Source: Casuarius casuarius (taxonomy: Eukaryota; Chordata; Aves; Casuariiformes; Casuariidae). Taken from it: DNA of 64,000 nt. Location of the stretch: positions 435,580 through 499,579 of the forward strand of contig PTFA01000361.1 in NCBI GenBank assembly GCA_003342895.1, given 5' to 3'. The notes below the pieces were generated by a model that was not told the origin of the DNA, searched no databases, and was given only the letters and a program-made list of their open reading frames with translations. The translations under genes and the position numbers were made by a program. This document shows, piece by piece, positions 23,532-36,143 of this stretch (the first letter of the stretch is position 1; every line of letters starts with the position of its first letter).

Positions 23532-24969
23532 TAAGCTCAGTGTAAGCTTTCCTTTTTGGAAATCTCTGAAACTCTCTTAGGTTTATTAGTCTCTGATCAA
23601 AATAAGCATATACTTTAATTGCCCTGCAAGACAAAAACGATATGAATAAGTCAAAGCCTTTCACACCTGACAAAAATGCTTTGCAGATTGCTGACTGTTA
23701 TTCCATTCTTAGCTTTCAAATTTTAATTTAAAAATAGATAACCACAACTTCTAATCTGGAATTGTTCTGCTAGACTAATACTGCTGTGGTCAAGAGATTA
23801 GGATTTACATATTTAGTAGGAGGATCCTATTGTTTCTGAATTTTACTACTTTATGTCGGATGGAATCATTTTAAATATTCAAAAGTCTTTCTCGCTTTGT
23901 TTTAAAGAGTCAATCTTAAGAAATAAATTCCCGTGGCTATCTTTCACAGGGTCTTTTTGCTGCCTGTAAATGCCCCTATCGGTATGCTTGGTTACGACAT
24001 GTATTTTATATGTAGATATTCCCAGTTAGTCCTTTAACTGCTATTTGGGAGTGATGCAATCTACTCTATCAGATACAAGGGAGATGGCAGTTTCAAACTT
24101 CGTCAAAATTTATCTGCCAGTTGCCCTTTGCATGGGCAGCTGCATGTGCTCTAGGTGCACATGTAAACTTCCAGTTTAGTCAATGCAGATAGAAAATTCC
24201 AGCCAGCAGACTTCAGAGAGCAATTCAGCTTACCTGTTGCATATGTTAGGACAAGCTAAATCAGTCCTGAGCTTTTTTGGCTAGATCACCTATGACTATT
24301 TGGTGTTTAGACCCTTAAAATTAGGTGTCAGAATTTTCAGCTGCATCACTGACTTGCAGCTGTGTTCATAGTGATCACAGCATTCTAACTGGGGAGCACT
24401 CAAAAACCTACCTTCTTTAAACCTTGCATACTGGCCCAGCAATGTGTTAAGCTTCTTAGGCTGCCATTGCAGTCTCTGTCCTTGGTGGCTTGGGCATAGA
24501 GTCAGTTTGTTTCTTTCTTTAATTGGTTGCAGTCACAATCCCATGAATGTTTATTCAGCGCTGCTGTAAAAGAANTGGTCTTATGCTTCTATTCTGGCTG
24601 CTCATTCCCATCTCATACTTATACATCACTTGAGAAATAATGGNATTTGCATGATGAACCAAACCTAGCAGAGTTGAAAGCTGGCTGACTGGGTTTTTTT
24701 TTGCTGAGCGTAGGAATGAGAAGCTGGCTAGAGAAGATGACTCACTATGTCTATGAAACTAGAGTCTTATGACTGCTGCTGCTGCCTTAGATTCATTTTT
24801 AAATACATCATTTCATAGAACTCCAGCTTTTGGAAACTCACAGTTTGCACCTTTTGGGAAAAGTGTGATATTGGAAACATGCAGCCACAAGCTTTACAGA
24901 GGGTTCTTCCAGAGTCAGTTGCCTTTCTAGTACTCTCCTGCGCTTAGAGCCCAAGTAAATTCAGCATCC

Positions 24970-25250
24970 GCAATACCCTGTGACAAGGAGTTCAACTACA
25001 TGCTAGTTGAAGAAAAATCTCTTCTTACTTGATTTTTATACTTGTTACCTGCTAGTTTTATTGGTGTCCCTAATCCTTGCGTTGGAAGAGACAGCTAACA
25101 GTCATTCTAGTTATTCTCTCTGTGCCATTCAAGACTCTATAGACTTTTTCTGTCTTTCCCTTTTCCTTTTTCAAGGCTGAAGAATCCAAGTCTATTGGAT
25201 TGGTCATCCCATTGTATGAAATGATTATAATTAGCCATGAGAATAGGTAA
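24970..25250 (-). mobile_element. Ancient CR1 LINE 3' fragment, minus strand
   Basis: The plus strand follows antisense CR1 wording in order: GACAAGGAGTTCAAC near 24981, ATTGGTGTCCCTAATCCTTG near 25060, a CTCTCTGTGCCATTCA string near 25117, an ACTCTATAGACTTTTTCTG string near 25133, and TCAAGGCTGAAGAATCCAAG near 25172. These match the amniote CR1 blocks for the tail region (GGCAAGGAGTTCCAC, TTGGGTGTCCCCTAGTTCTTG, CTCCATGCCATTCA, TTTTATAGACCTCT, CCAAGCTGAAGAGTCCTAG). Divergence is high, so the insertion is old. Confidence 0.75.
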
Positions 25251-25259
25251 AGTTAGAGT

Positions 25260-26588
25260 TGAATGAGAAAGAGTAGAATGCAAATTAGAATTTTAAAGTC
25301 ATACCTCTCATAACTAGCAAAATTGGTAATGCTCCAGTCTTGAACTTTTTCCCCTCCATTATTTAATTCCTAGTCTGTATTTAGCAACTAGTGCCCACTG
25401 TTTTTTGAATACTAATTCTCTCTCTCTTGGTGGGTGCAGTTCTGACTTGTCGTGCTATAGTAAAATACAGACCAAAGCAGCAAGACAGCAATAATACTAA
25501 GATATTGAAACATGGAACAAGGAAAGGGGAGAAGAATGCATAAGGAATGACGTGGATAAGGTCTGTTTTTCATAGTAACTTGTTAGAAATATTTGGGAGG
25601 AAATTCACAAATGCTTACAAATCAATGTATCTCTTTCTAGGCACTGATACTGTGTTAGGGTATAACATATGTTAGGGTTGTTTTCCTTAATGCGTGTCTC
25701 TATAAAGTCTATCTGAAAGTCTGATACCTGGTTTCCCATATTCTTTGATAGCAAAGTTTTTTTTATATGTTTAATTGACATTTTAAAAGAACCTTTTTAT
25801 AACACAGAGAAATGCATGCCCAGACTGACACTTACAATTATTAGTATAAATTATTTTAATTACTTAGGGTATACATGCCTCATTCAAAAGTATGTGATTT
25901 CTCTCCCTCACAGATGTAATCATTTAATAATAGTCACATTGCTTGTGTGTGTATGTATATATAACTTTATACAAACACTTGAGTTACTTTAGTTGTTTGA
26001 TTAATGTGTTAATGGTTGAAATTGAGNATATTCTATGCTTGTTCTTTTGTCAGACATCATTTGCCTTAACATCAAACTAAAAGCAGAGAAAACAAAGCAT
26101 GTCAGACTCATAAAATGACAATGCCAGTTCTTTGTGAGGAGTGGTAGTGTATTAGTTGGTGCATGTGTAGCTGCTGGGTCCCAGAATCCAGACACCTGGC
26201 TGTGGAGACAAGGCAAGCTGGGGTAGTGGCTACAGGGCAGAACCTCTCACCAGGGTAAGAGAAAGGATTATTTGGCTCCATGGTCTCAATAGCATTCCTC
26301 AGCTCTTAAATTTACTACCAACCTTTTTCTGTATTGAAGTAGTTGTAACTTCAGGGCAGTCTGCCAGCATTGTCTGTCTTTACGTAGTTATGCTGAGAAA
26401 GCTGACTGATTCAGTCTTCTGATTCTGCAGTGCCTTGGTTGTTANGTCCTTGGTAGGACTGACAGCAATTCTTGTTATTATGTGGTCTCTTGGGTTTTTT
26501 TTTTCCCCTCTCTTATGATTCAAGTTTTCAGTGAATTGCAAGTAGACATCTTTGTTCTTTATTTCCCCCTTCCTTTCCTTAATCAAAG
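25260..26588. other. Non-coding DNA before the 26.6-kb candidate exon
   Basis: AT-rich, no gene seen. Contains an octamer (25278-25285) and a short TG/TA tract at 25943-25964. Confidence 0.6.
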
Positions 26589-26676
26589 TAAGTTCAAGAG
26601 TTTCACTGTACAGGACAGTAAGGAAGAATGGACAGTTGGAGGCAATCAGAAAAAGAAAACTTGGAGCTCTCAAGAG
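26589..26676 (+). CDS. Candidate internal exon with strong splice signals, unrecognised product
   Basis: A long pyrimidine tract and AAAG acceptor (ending 26588, preceded by CCCCCTTCCTTTCCTT) and a consensus donor (CAAGAG then GTAAGT at 26677) bracket 88 bases. Two frames are open throughout. Frame A, one base completing a preceding codon, gives a hydrophilic peptide beginning KFKSFTVQDSKEEW and ends on a codon boundary. Frame B, two leading bases, gives a basic peptide containing VRKNGQLEAIRKRK and leaves two bases. Frame B is phase-compatible with the 5230-5311 exon upstream and the 59892-59981 exon downstream. I recognise neither peptide and see no domain. It is the best-flanked exon-like segment in the window, but pseudo-exons of this quality do occur in long introns. 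Confidence 0.33.
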
Positions 26677-29600
26677 GTAAGTGACTGGTCATGTCAAGAT
26701 GACAAAAACTTTCTTTCAGAGTTGTATGGATGAAGCAGAAAATGGAAAATGTTTTTGGCTGTGTTGACGGAAGATAGTGTCTGCAGACTAGAAAACTTTG
26801 AGAATCAGAGTTGAGAGGAAAGCCTCGTGGAGGGAACTGGGTTGTCTTAAGGACAAAATAACTTAAAGTGAGAACAAAANAATACATTTGTAGTTTAACT
26901 TCTTATCAATATTTTTACATGATAACGTTGTCTTCCATATAATAAGTGACCATGGGATTGAACATCAGCCTTGAACAGAGCNTACTGTGCTGAATGATGT
27001 GCTATATTCCTTTCTATTTGATCAGCTGATTCCAGAATGTGCAAATTGATTCTGTATAGAAAGATAGAATTAGATGGCAATTTCATTTCTTTTACTTGTC
27101 ATTATAGACTAACATATTTCTGAACATAGGAAGAGAAACAAAGCATTAGCCTAATCAAAAAAGTCCATTAGGTGAAGGGAATTTCAGTTTTGCTGTGTAC
27201 AGAAGTGAGATTAGATACCAGCTATCTGTAAAGATAGTCTTTATATTTATCTGTAAGATACATTTAAGAAGAAATGGCCAGTAGATTATGAAGTAGTTGA
27301 TTTAGTGCATTTAGACGTCTGAACTACATGAACAGATGCTTAAATATTGCCCAAGGGATGAATTAGAATGACCTTGTCAGCACCCCCTGGGAAGAGGGTG
27401 GGGATGTGTGTTTACTGGATTTATAGATTAGCAGAGAGATTTCTTATTGCTGAGGAATTCTGTTGGAGAGAATGGATAAGGCTAAGAGATTGGATACTGC
27501 TTTCTGATAGCACATTTATCTGAAGAGACTTTTTTCCTCATTTGCTTGTTCTGAGGCTTTACATAACACAGTATTTCCATTAAGTTAGTCTTATCAATAG
27601 ATGTCCTGCTTGTTCTTAAGCCTCTGCTATCATAATTTTCTTATTAACCAGGGCAGCCAGTATTTTTACTGATAGTGTTAGTGCTCTGGGCACGCTTCAG
27701 GTCTATACAGTTATGGTTAACTGCAAAGGAAGCAGTTGCATCTGGTGATTTAGCCAGATTTTACACACATGCACATGTGCACACAGTTTGTGGATTTGGG
27801 TGTGCAGCTAGTTGAATTCCCCAGTCAAGTGAAGGATAGGTGTTGGAGGAGATGTTAAAAAGAAACAGGTGGGCAAGCCTCCTTCCCTCACCCCAGAGAA
27901 CACAGTTCCCAGTGAGGGGCCAGCAGTGCATCATGTGCCATTTGTAAAATGTAAATCACCCCTGCTAGATTGAAGACTTGTATCTGTGCTTAAAGTCTCC
28001 TGTTTTGGACATTGTACCCATGAATATCTGTTGCCTGACAGAATTTGAGCTCCCTTTGTTCATGCATGGTTTGTCTAAAAGTGTTGATCCTTGCTTAATA
28101 AATTTAATGGAGATAAAAATTGCTTTTGTGGATGAAGGAAGAGGAAGAAACTCTATGTATTTTTTTCCTACAAATTCACAATACTAGCTGTATATCTATT
28201 GCCTCTTACTGTCTCATCCCTTCTGTTTGCATCAGACCCATTTATTCAGCTCTCTCTCTCTTTTTTTTTTTCTTTTTTCTTTTTCTTCAATTTTATGAAG
28301 CTGGCTCTAGTAATATCTTTTCATTATATTATATTATTTAGTGGTAGGGAAAGCTTTTTAAATTGGTAAATCATTCTTCTATAAATGAGATGAGTGCAGC
28401 TCTTATTTCTGTGCTTTCTGATTCTTATTCTGTTTAATATCAGCAAGAGGTTTGCACAAAGCTGACTACAACTAAAATATGAGGGAAAATAAGAGTTACT
28501 GTGGATGAAGAATGAATTGTTTAATATAAAATCTTTTATTAAAGTGGTTTGAAATAGTATCTGGCTTTGCTGAGCTCCTATGATTTTGTCCATTCTGTTT
28601 GGCACTGTTACTCTTGGGTACACACATGCTTGAATTTAACCTGAATTTGTGTGCTTTGAAAAGGAATTTAAAGGCTTCACAGTGTCTCTAGTAGCCTAAT
28701 GTGTGAGCATTTTTTTCCCTTCCCCCTTTTTCTTATCAAAGAAAAAAGCAATTAAACAAAACAGGAAGGAAAATCCTTCTGTAGTCTTCTCCTGGGTGGG
28801 ACTCATCAAAGGTGTAACAGGCTGTTGTAGCACCATCTCTGTGATCATAGACATGATGATAAAGAATAGACCTGACAGATCAAGGCAGTGTGATGCACTA
28901 CTGAAGATGAATCTGTCCCATGGTTTTTTTTCCCCTCTTTCCCTGAGGCAGTTCTTCTGAGCACAGTAACCTATTTCAGTCTTACTGGGCTATATGGCAA
29001 ATCTCATTCAAATATGATTAAAATGAAATAGAACATTTAAGACAAATTTGTTTAGAAGATAAGCTATTAAATTCATGTTATACCCCTAGGTGCTACTTGA
29101 TAATTATAGTTTATTTTTTATTGATATTGGAGAGCAATTATATGCTCTGGTAAATTTTGATTTAAAAAATTAAAGTTTAAAATCTTAAGTTTTGGAAGCT
29201 TTAAAATGTCTTTTTTTAATTGATTTGTTTGTTATAGGCAGATTTTTATCATTTTTAAAGATCATACCATGCATCGTGTTCATCTTAAGAACTGAGATAT
29301 GTCTTGGGTGGAGCTAGAAATTATGATGATTCTTCAGTTTATCATTTGGGTCAATCTTATACTTTTGAAATAAAAGTAATTTTTTGTTTTGATTAAATGG
29401 GCATAAGTGTTCATTGAAAGAGGTTAATTTATTAACCAGTCANCTCTTGGAAAAATCATAAATGCATAAAATTCTCTTCTAGAGGGGATCTGGATGCAGA
29501 GGGGAACAGAGTCTGTCATTCCTTGACACGCAGAAGTTCAGCCATGGGGAGCTGACTTTTCTCTCTGGTTCTGCCCCCGAACACAGACTTGGGACCTCTC

Positions 29601-30264
29601 CCCTTTACTGCTTTCCTGCTGTCCATGGGTTCTCCCCTATGTTCTGAGTTGCATCACGGACTGAAGTNAGAAGAGGTGTATTTTATCTGAAATTAGAGAC
29701 CTAATTTACCATCTGCAAGCAGTTGTTAGGGCTCCTGTGAAAGAAGGAAGCAAGAATACTCCTCAGAGGTCCTTATCTGTCCCCATCCCATCTGTAACTG
29801 CAAAGGGTCAGGTTCTCTCTGCCTGACTGACTCAGCAGCGTCTTGGTTGGTGGGGTAGGCACCTGAGCTCCTGGGAGTCTGAGATGGGCAGTGAGCTGCT
29901 GGAACTCCAGTCAGAGAATGTGATCCACTATTCCTGCTTAGATCGTGCCCAACTCTTAGGCCTGAATTCAGCTAAATTGAATTCTGGCTTTCTGCTGCTT
30001 GGTTTACTGTTCTCACTACTAAGCCATCAAGCAAATAAGCCCTTCTCCATTCCTTTCCTGGTGAGATACCTACCTGCCTTTGACTTCTGTTGATTAGACG
30101 ATTTTTTGTCAGAATCAGCTTTTTAGACCAGACACTTTTTTGGATGTGGTAGTGCCTAATTAGTGCTAATTAGCTTTACTACCATGTTCTTCAGATGTAT
30201 GTTAAACCTGTCTGCCAAAGGTTTTCTGCCCTGGTGCAGACACCTACATTCAAAATTCAGTCCC
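26677..30264. other. Non-coding DNA
   Basis: No gene seen. A pyrimidine-only tract lies at about 28250-28290 ((TC)n then T runs). Confidence 0.65.
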
Positions 30265-31545
30265 ACTTCCATTTTTAGTGCAAGCATACTGGATTAGACC
30301 AAAGGTCCTACTAGTGAAGCATACTGAGTCTGACAGTAGAGGTCTAAGAGAGGGTAAGTGAGAGCAGGTGAGAGTATATAATACATTTTTTTATCTCAAT
30401 AACAACAGTAACTTTATGAGCCCTCTCCCCCCCCCTTTTTTTTAGTAGCCTTCAATAGTTTCCGCCACTGCACGAATCCATGCAAACTCTTGTTCGGTGA
30501 CCTGTGTAAAAGTTCCATGGCTTATTTACACTTTGAGTGATGAGTCACTTCTTGTTCTTAGGCCTTGTCTTGGATTTGGATCTGTTTGTCTAGCACATAA
30601 CTTTCATTTGATGTTGACTATATCCTATACTAGAAGAAACTGCAGTCAGTCAGTCTGTACTTANCCATTTAATGCCATCTATCATCTTGTAGGCCTGTTT
30701 TATACCCTCTAGTCTAAACCACCTTAGTCTTTCCTTTTTTTTTCTTCATCCTGAAGTTTCTTACATTTAAGTAGCTGTTTTCTTTTCAGAAATGATTTTG
30801 TGGTTATGATCATCCCTGCTGATCACTTCTAAATCAGATCTAACAGTTAACTTTTTTGAGCTGAGCAGATCAGAATTGTGTGCATAATTTAAGATACAGG
30901 TATGCCACAGAAGGTACTGTAGGGTAATAATACATGTTTTTCCTCTTTTCTTTTCCAACCAGTTCCGAACTTTCATTTTGCTTTTTTGGATTGCTTGAGG
31001 ATTGAACTGATCTTGTTGAAGAGCTAACTGTTACAATGCCAACCTCTTATTCTTGGTAAAAGCTTGACACTTGCTACTGAATCTGAAATTAAGTTTGTGG
31101 GGGGGTTTCCAGTGTGCATTACTCTTTTTGCTACATTGAATTTCATCTGTCACATTACCCAGATGGTCAGTATTATAACTGCCTTACAGTTCTCTACAAT
31201 TGGCCCTTTTCTCTGCTACCCNAACCAATACCCTCCACCCTTTGTCATCTCCCTCCTTGCCTATTTCCTCCTTCTTGTTCCAGGTGACTTCTGAATACAC
31301 TTAACTCTGGGAGTTCTGGCACAGACTCTCTAACCTTTTCTAGTGTGAAAATTAACTGTTTGGTTTTAGTCTTTATTGTTTGAGGTTCCCCCCTGCTAAT
31401 CTCTATCCAGTTATTTATATACTGCGGGACCTTCCCTTTTATCTCTTGACTGCTTAGTTTCTTTAGAAGACTGAGAGTATTATTGAAAGCTTTTGAAGTT
31501 TGAGTAGTGGTTTTGTAGGTCACATCTTTATTCTTTGCTCACTTG
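30265..31545 (-). mobile_element. Long, ancient CR1 LINE fragment, minus strand, about 1.28 kb
   Basis: The plus strand follows antisense amniote CR1 in order over more than a kilobase. GCATACTGGATTAGACCAAA near 30283 matches the CR1 tail phrase ATACTGGGTCAGACCAAAGG, followed by a TCTGACAGTAG string near 30328. Then come AATCCATGCAAACTCTTGTT near 30475, CCTGTTTTATACCCTCTAGT near 30694, ACATTGAATTTCATCTGTCA near 31133, a CCAGTTATTTATATACTGCGGGACC region near 31407-31431, and TATCTCTTGACTGCTTAGTT near 31440. Together these cover the 3' untranslated tail and the end of the reverse-transcriptase reading frame, heavily decayed. Chance frames inside (for example 31064-31294 plus and 31245-31523 minus) derive from this dead element. 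Confidence 0.75.
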
Positions 31546-31992
31546 CCAGTTCCTCCTAGTTTCATTTGTAATTTTTTTTGAAAGATACTTTTTTGTTCTG
31601 CTGACTCTAAGGTCTAAATTAATGTCTCTGAAGGCATTTAGAGGCATAATTCTTTACACCCTGTCCTGAAAATAGAGGCCTGAATGCACAGAAGTGTTTA
31701 CTTAATTATTTAACAAAATTTGTTGGAGCTTATGGAAGGGATGTTTATTTTAAACCTTATTTCAATCTAAATCTAGCTAGACTGAAATTAAAATTCTGTT
31801 TGTCACTAGTTTCCTCAGATTTCAGTCATTCAGTCTCTCCCCATACGCATACTCACAAGCACCAAGATGTGTTTGTCCAGCTGGTCTGAGACCTGGCCAA
31901 AGTTGTTCATTTGCACCATGGAGGACAAGGGATGCCCACTACCAAGTCTTCTCTACATCTGATGGGTTTGTCTTGATTTGCAGCAACTGTTT

Positions 31993-32011
31993 GGGGGGGG
32001 CGGGGGGGGGG
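31993..32011 (+). repeat. Poly-G tract G8-C-G10
   Basis: Eighteen of 19 bases are G, enough to fold a G-quadruplex on the plus strand. It is isolated in AT-rich DNA just upstream of a short GC-moderate segment. Homopolymer length in a draft assembly is uncertain. Confidence 0.75.
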
Positions 32012-35000
32012 CTGTTCCTTTTAGGAGTCAGTTGTTACGGCATGAGCCTTTCCTTCAAAATTGTGCTTGCATTATTCTCCATAAATGGGAAGCAACCTTG
32101 CTAAGATCNTTTTTGTGTTCTCGATTTGTGTATCTTAATGGTTACAGTCTGTCTTCCTTGTGGGATAACAGGAAAAAGCACAGCAAATACCGTATGCTGT
32201 GACTTTTTTGCCATCCACATTTCCAGAATTAGCAAAAGAGCCGCACAAGTCACCTGTACTGTATCTTTACCAGAGTGCAGGCCTTCTGGTACTGATGTAA
32301 GCAACAAATTCATCAGTGTTTACCAACTTTATTACTGTAGATCAATGGCTATCACACTATACCATTCTTCTAATCCTTCCTCTGCAGTGTTTTTTTCTGG
32401 TGCTTTCATGCACAGACATTTCCATTCATATCAATCTTTATTTCTATTGCATAATTCCAACTTCATGGTTGACAGTCATGTATGAAATGTCAAGAACAAT
32501 AGTAAGTTTATAGAAGTACCTTGCTATACTCTTCATTAAGATGTATTTAATGGTAAATTGGTAATTTGAGCTTTATTTGTTCTTGTGGGTAACATTAATC
32601 TACAAAACAGATAGTTCGACTGGAATAAAAATAGTTGACGATTATACTGTTTGAGATCTGTACCCATCCATGTTCACTAGATTCTGAAATTCTGCTTAAG
32701 TTTACTGTTTTATTTATGGATATGTATGTTAGATTTGACACCATTAGCCACACCGAGTGGAGACTTACATTAACTCAAAGGAACTTTCTGGTGATGTAAG
32801 CTACTGTAAATATTTGAGTATCAATATCTGTTCTGTCAATTTTGTTTTGTCTTGAGGTTTAATATAGAAAGGTACTAGTCCACAATAGCAGTGATAATTT
32901 GGAAGTGAGAAAATGGTTCAGTGACTTTTGAATATACTGCTTCATGGAAGCTCTTGCAGCTTATCACAGTGAGGCTCAGAATTCTAGTGAGATTTAAAAT
33001 TTTGCTTTTTTGTACTCTGTTTCAAAATAAAGCAAAATGATTACTTTAAACTTTTTGTCTAATCATTAATCTAGGAAAAATTAAAAGTTTTATCTGGGAA
33101 GGTTCTAAGTATGGAAGATTTTCACTGTTCCCAGTGTTTTACTGGGAAAACATTCTCTGCTATTCAGGGTTTAAAACTAAACTATCTAACTGTTCTTATA
33201 TAGTAAAATCTTAACACGCCATAATCACCAGAGTTCACTACTGCCTGAAAACATTTCATACCTTGGTCTTTTTTGCCTTCTTATTCCCCACTAGTTCCAG
33301 TAAAAGAAGTCAGTCTCTTAGGTCTTGAAAAACATGCTTTAATTTTGGGTGTAGTTGTTGGCACAGATTTTGTGATTTGTTCAGCTTCTTGTCATCCCCT
33401 CTGTGCCCCTAAAAGGGCCCATCTGATAGCGGTGTGTTCTGGCTCTTTCTCTTTTCTTACTACTACTGTGTGTATATACAATCACTTCTTCATTAACCAA
33501 AACAGTGGAGATGCTGAAATGCCCAGCAGAGTTGGGAGAGAGCACTGGCCCTGCTTGCACATGAGTTGGTTTCTGCTGGCTCTGAACAGCATGTTTCTGC
33601 TCTGGGTTCCCCAGCAGGTGCCAGGAGGAGTTTGGGTTAGGTTCAGTAATAGAGCCAAGCTGGAGTTAAACAAACATTGAAAGTGCAAGCTCACAAGCGC
33701 TTGTGGCAGTCGGGGCACATTAGGTGTGTCTGTAGATGCTTTCCTGTAGTCTGAGTTCCAAGCACCAGGTTGGGAGACCTGGTCTGACTGCTCGCAACTG
33801 CCTTGGGCCTGATGGGGTTTGTTAAGGCTAGTAGGAAAATCCTGAGTAAATGTGTCTGGAACATACCAGCAGTTTCTCAAGAGGTATCTGAAAGGCTGTT
33901 TATATACACATTTTCACACAAAGCTGCTTTACCTTGCTGTTACTACGTTGGACATACCTGTACCAAACCACCTCTAATACTGGAAGCAGCCGCACAGACC
34001 TCAGAAGGGGCCAACTTAGCTTTTTCTGTCACTTTTGAAACCAGTGCCAAATTCTATGCCAAATTCTATGCTGCCATGAAGATAGTTTCTAGTATTTAGG
34101 CTGTTTCAGGTGTAGCTACCTTGTGCTTTGCTGTCCATGTTGATACACATTCAGAGAGAAAGCGGTCATTTGAGACAGTCTGATGCCATACACCATCTCA
34201 GTTTTAATGGGAAGAAAGAACGAAAGTGAGTACAGACAGCTGATAACAAATGAGGGAGGAGGAGAAGCAATAACAGAACAGGGAAAAAATGCCAAACCAA
34301 GTAAAATCTTTGGCACCTTTTCCATGGTAATTTTACTCTTAAAATTACTACTTTTTTCTTCTAGCTTGCNCTTTCTTTTGCCTGATTAAAGCAGATTAAT
34401 ATGGACATACTACATCTCTCTACTAGCAACTAGTAGCTGATCCACATTTCCATATTTTCTTCAAGCCTCCCNTTGCTGCTGTTAGTGCAATACCTGAGAG
34501 TGGAATTTGCTGTAGTGCTCAGATCTAGTGTATTATGTGGGGAAGTCAGGTCCCTTCACTGATACTGTTGGAGCATGCTGAGCCTTGCACTGCCTGGGAA
34601 GTGACAAAGTGAAGATACTAATGCATCCTTAGGCACCCCTCTTTTTAACATTGTGCTAAACATAATCCCTCTGGATTGAGAGCTGGAAATCCTTTCCACC
34701 CTAAGACACAGATACTCATAGCCTGGTATAATGATGATGGCCTGTTGGCAGCCAGATGCTAAGTAAAAGAAAAACTTTGAAACTTTGTTTTGCATAGTCC
34801 AAATCTCTGGTGCCAAGAATTCATTTTTTCTGTCTTACTGGCTGTGTCACACAGTGGGTGAGGCCATTGCTTTTTACATTTTTAGTGTGTGGAGCTGCAA
34901 CCCACCAGCTTTGTCATATGAGAAGAATAAGGTAAATGGGAAGCGTATGAGTGTGTTTCTACACTATGGAGAGACTGAGATTTCTTCCTCTAGGAAGCAG

Positions 35001-36093
35001 AGAGGATGAAAGTAATGACGTTTCCTGACTCTCAACCCTGGACTGTTTCTGTGTCTTTCTGGTTTATAGTAGCTTGATAGAAATAATTCAGGGAGCAAAC
35101 TGTATGGTCTAGCCTTCAAGATGAGTATCTTAGCCCTGCTTAGTGTCTCAGGCATGAGTGTCTGGCACCTGCTGCTGGACTGTTGAATTTTTGTGTTCTA
35201 GAGCATGAAGGGACCCAGCTGCAAGAAAAGAATTAAGGAGTACTCTCAAGTAGAAAAATGGCTTGCTATGGCTTAGAACAGTGTCCTGGGTGTATTCTGG
35301 GTTGTATTCTGTCAGGGAGAACTGGGTTTTGAACAAGGCAGATGGTGCTGATGGTGTTAACTGAAGTTAAGTCAAATATGCTGCTTAAGTACTTGTTTAA
35401 AGATTTGCCCTCATGACTGAGGAGAAAGAGAACCTCTTTAACTTTATGCAGTTGCCAGACAGTGGGAAGGCTGTCTAGCTGTACAGGGGCTACTGAGCTT
35501 TAAGAACAGGAGTTTCAACGTAGTGCAGAAAAGTGGCGGGTGGGGTGTGTGGTTTTGTTTTTGTTTTGTTGTTCTTGCTTGAGGCTAGAGGGTCTAAGAA
35601 AGTAAAAGCTCCAGGAAGGAAAGGTTAGTTTTAGATGGAGAAAGGCAGTCTAAACTGACTGTTTCTGTATGATAGAAAATGTCAAAATATGCATTTGTAG
35701 TTGAAGGCCTAAACATTTGAACACTTCTAAAATAGAGATGTGGTGTTTTGAGGTGCCGTGGGGTGGTGGTGTTGCTGTGTGGTTTTTTTTTTTGTTTTTT
35801 TTCCCCCCGGTAGTAAGTTAAAACTTTCATTTCATGTTTATTGAAGCATGGGAAGGAATGGAAAGCAGAACTTGCATGTTGTGCTCTGCAGTGATTTTTA
35901 TGACTTCCTTTCATGTTTTCTTCCTGCTTCGTCTCTTTAAAGTCAAAAAAAAAAAAAAAATCTTGCTATGCTTCCACATCACCTCAGCATTTTGGGCCAT
36001 GATTAGTGGGCTTGATAGGCATCCTAATTTCCTCTGTAAACAACCATGAGCAACTAAAACTAAATCCTTTCTTTCTGCTACATTTTGTATGCT

Positions 36094-36143
36094 ATTTGTT
36101 AGGGAAACCTAAATAACTCTTTATCTGGGTTTCCCTAACAAAT
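36094..36143. repeat. Perfect 16-bp inverted repeat with an 18-base loop
   Basis: Arms ATTTGTTAGGGAAACC (36094-36109) and GGTTTCCCTAACAAAT (36128-36143). A degenerate further copy of the right arm, GTTCCCTACCAAAT, follows at about 36155-36168. The pattern could be a hairpin-forming insertion remnant or a regulatory hairpin. Confidence 0.7.

Larger units (their letters stand above)
16850..24960. other. Non-coding DNA with a POU octamer cluster and an assembly gap
   Basis: No gene seen. Perfect octamers (ATTTGCAT or its complement ATGCAAAT) occur at 17349, 17550, 19244, 21978, 22534, 24645 and, just beyond this block, 25278. The 23.45-23.53 kb stretch has an E-box, a TATA-like string and a hairpin. 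Chance splice-like sites near 19610-19709 bracket a segment with stops in all frames. Confidence 0.6.

Noticed and set aside
33273..33880. Opposite-strand open frames of 135 and 132 codons
   Set aside because: They overlap on opposite strands, lack recognisable motifs and have no good splice sites.
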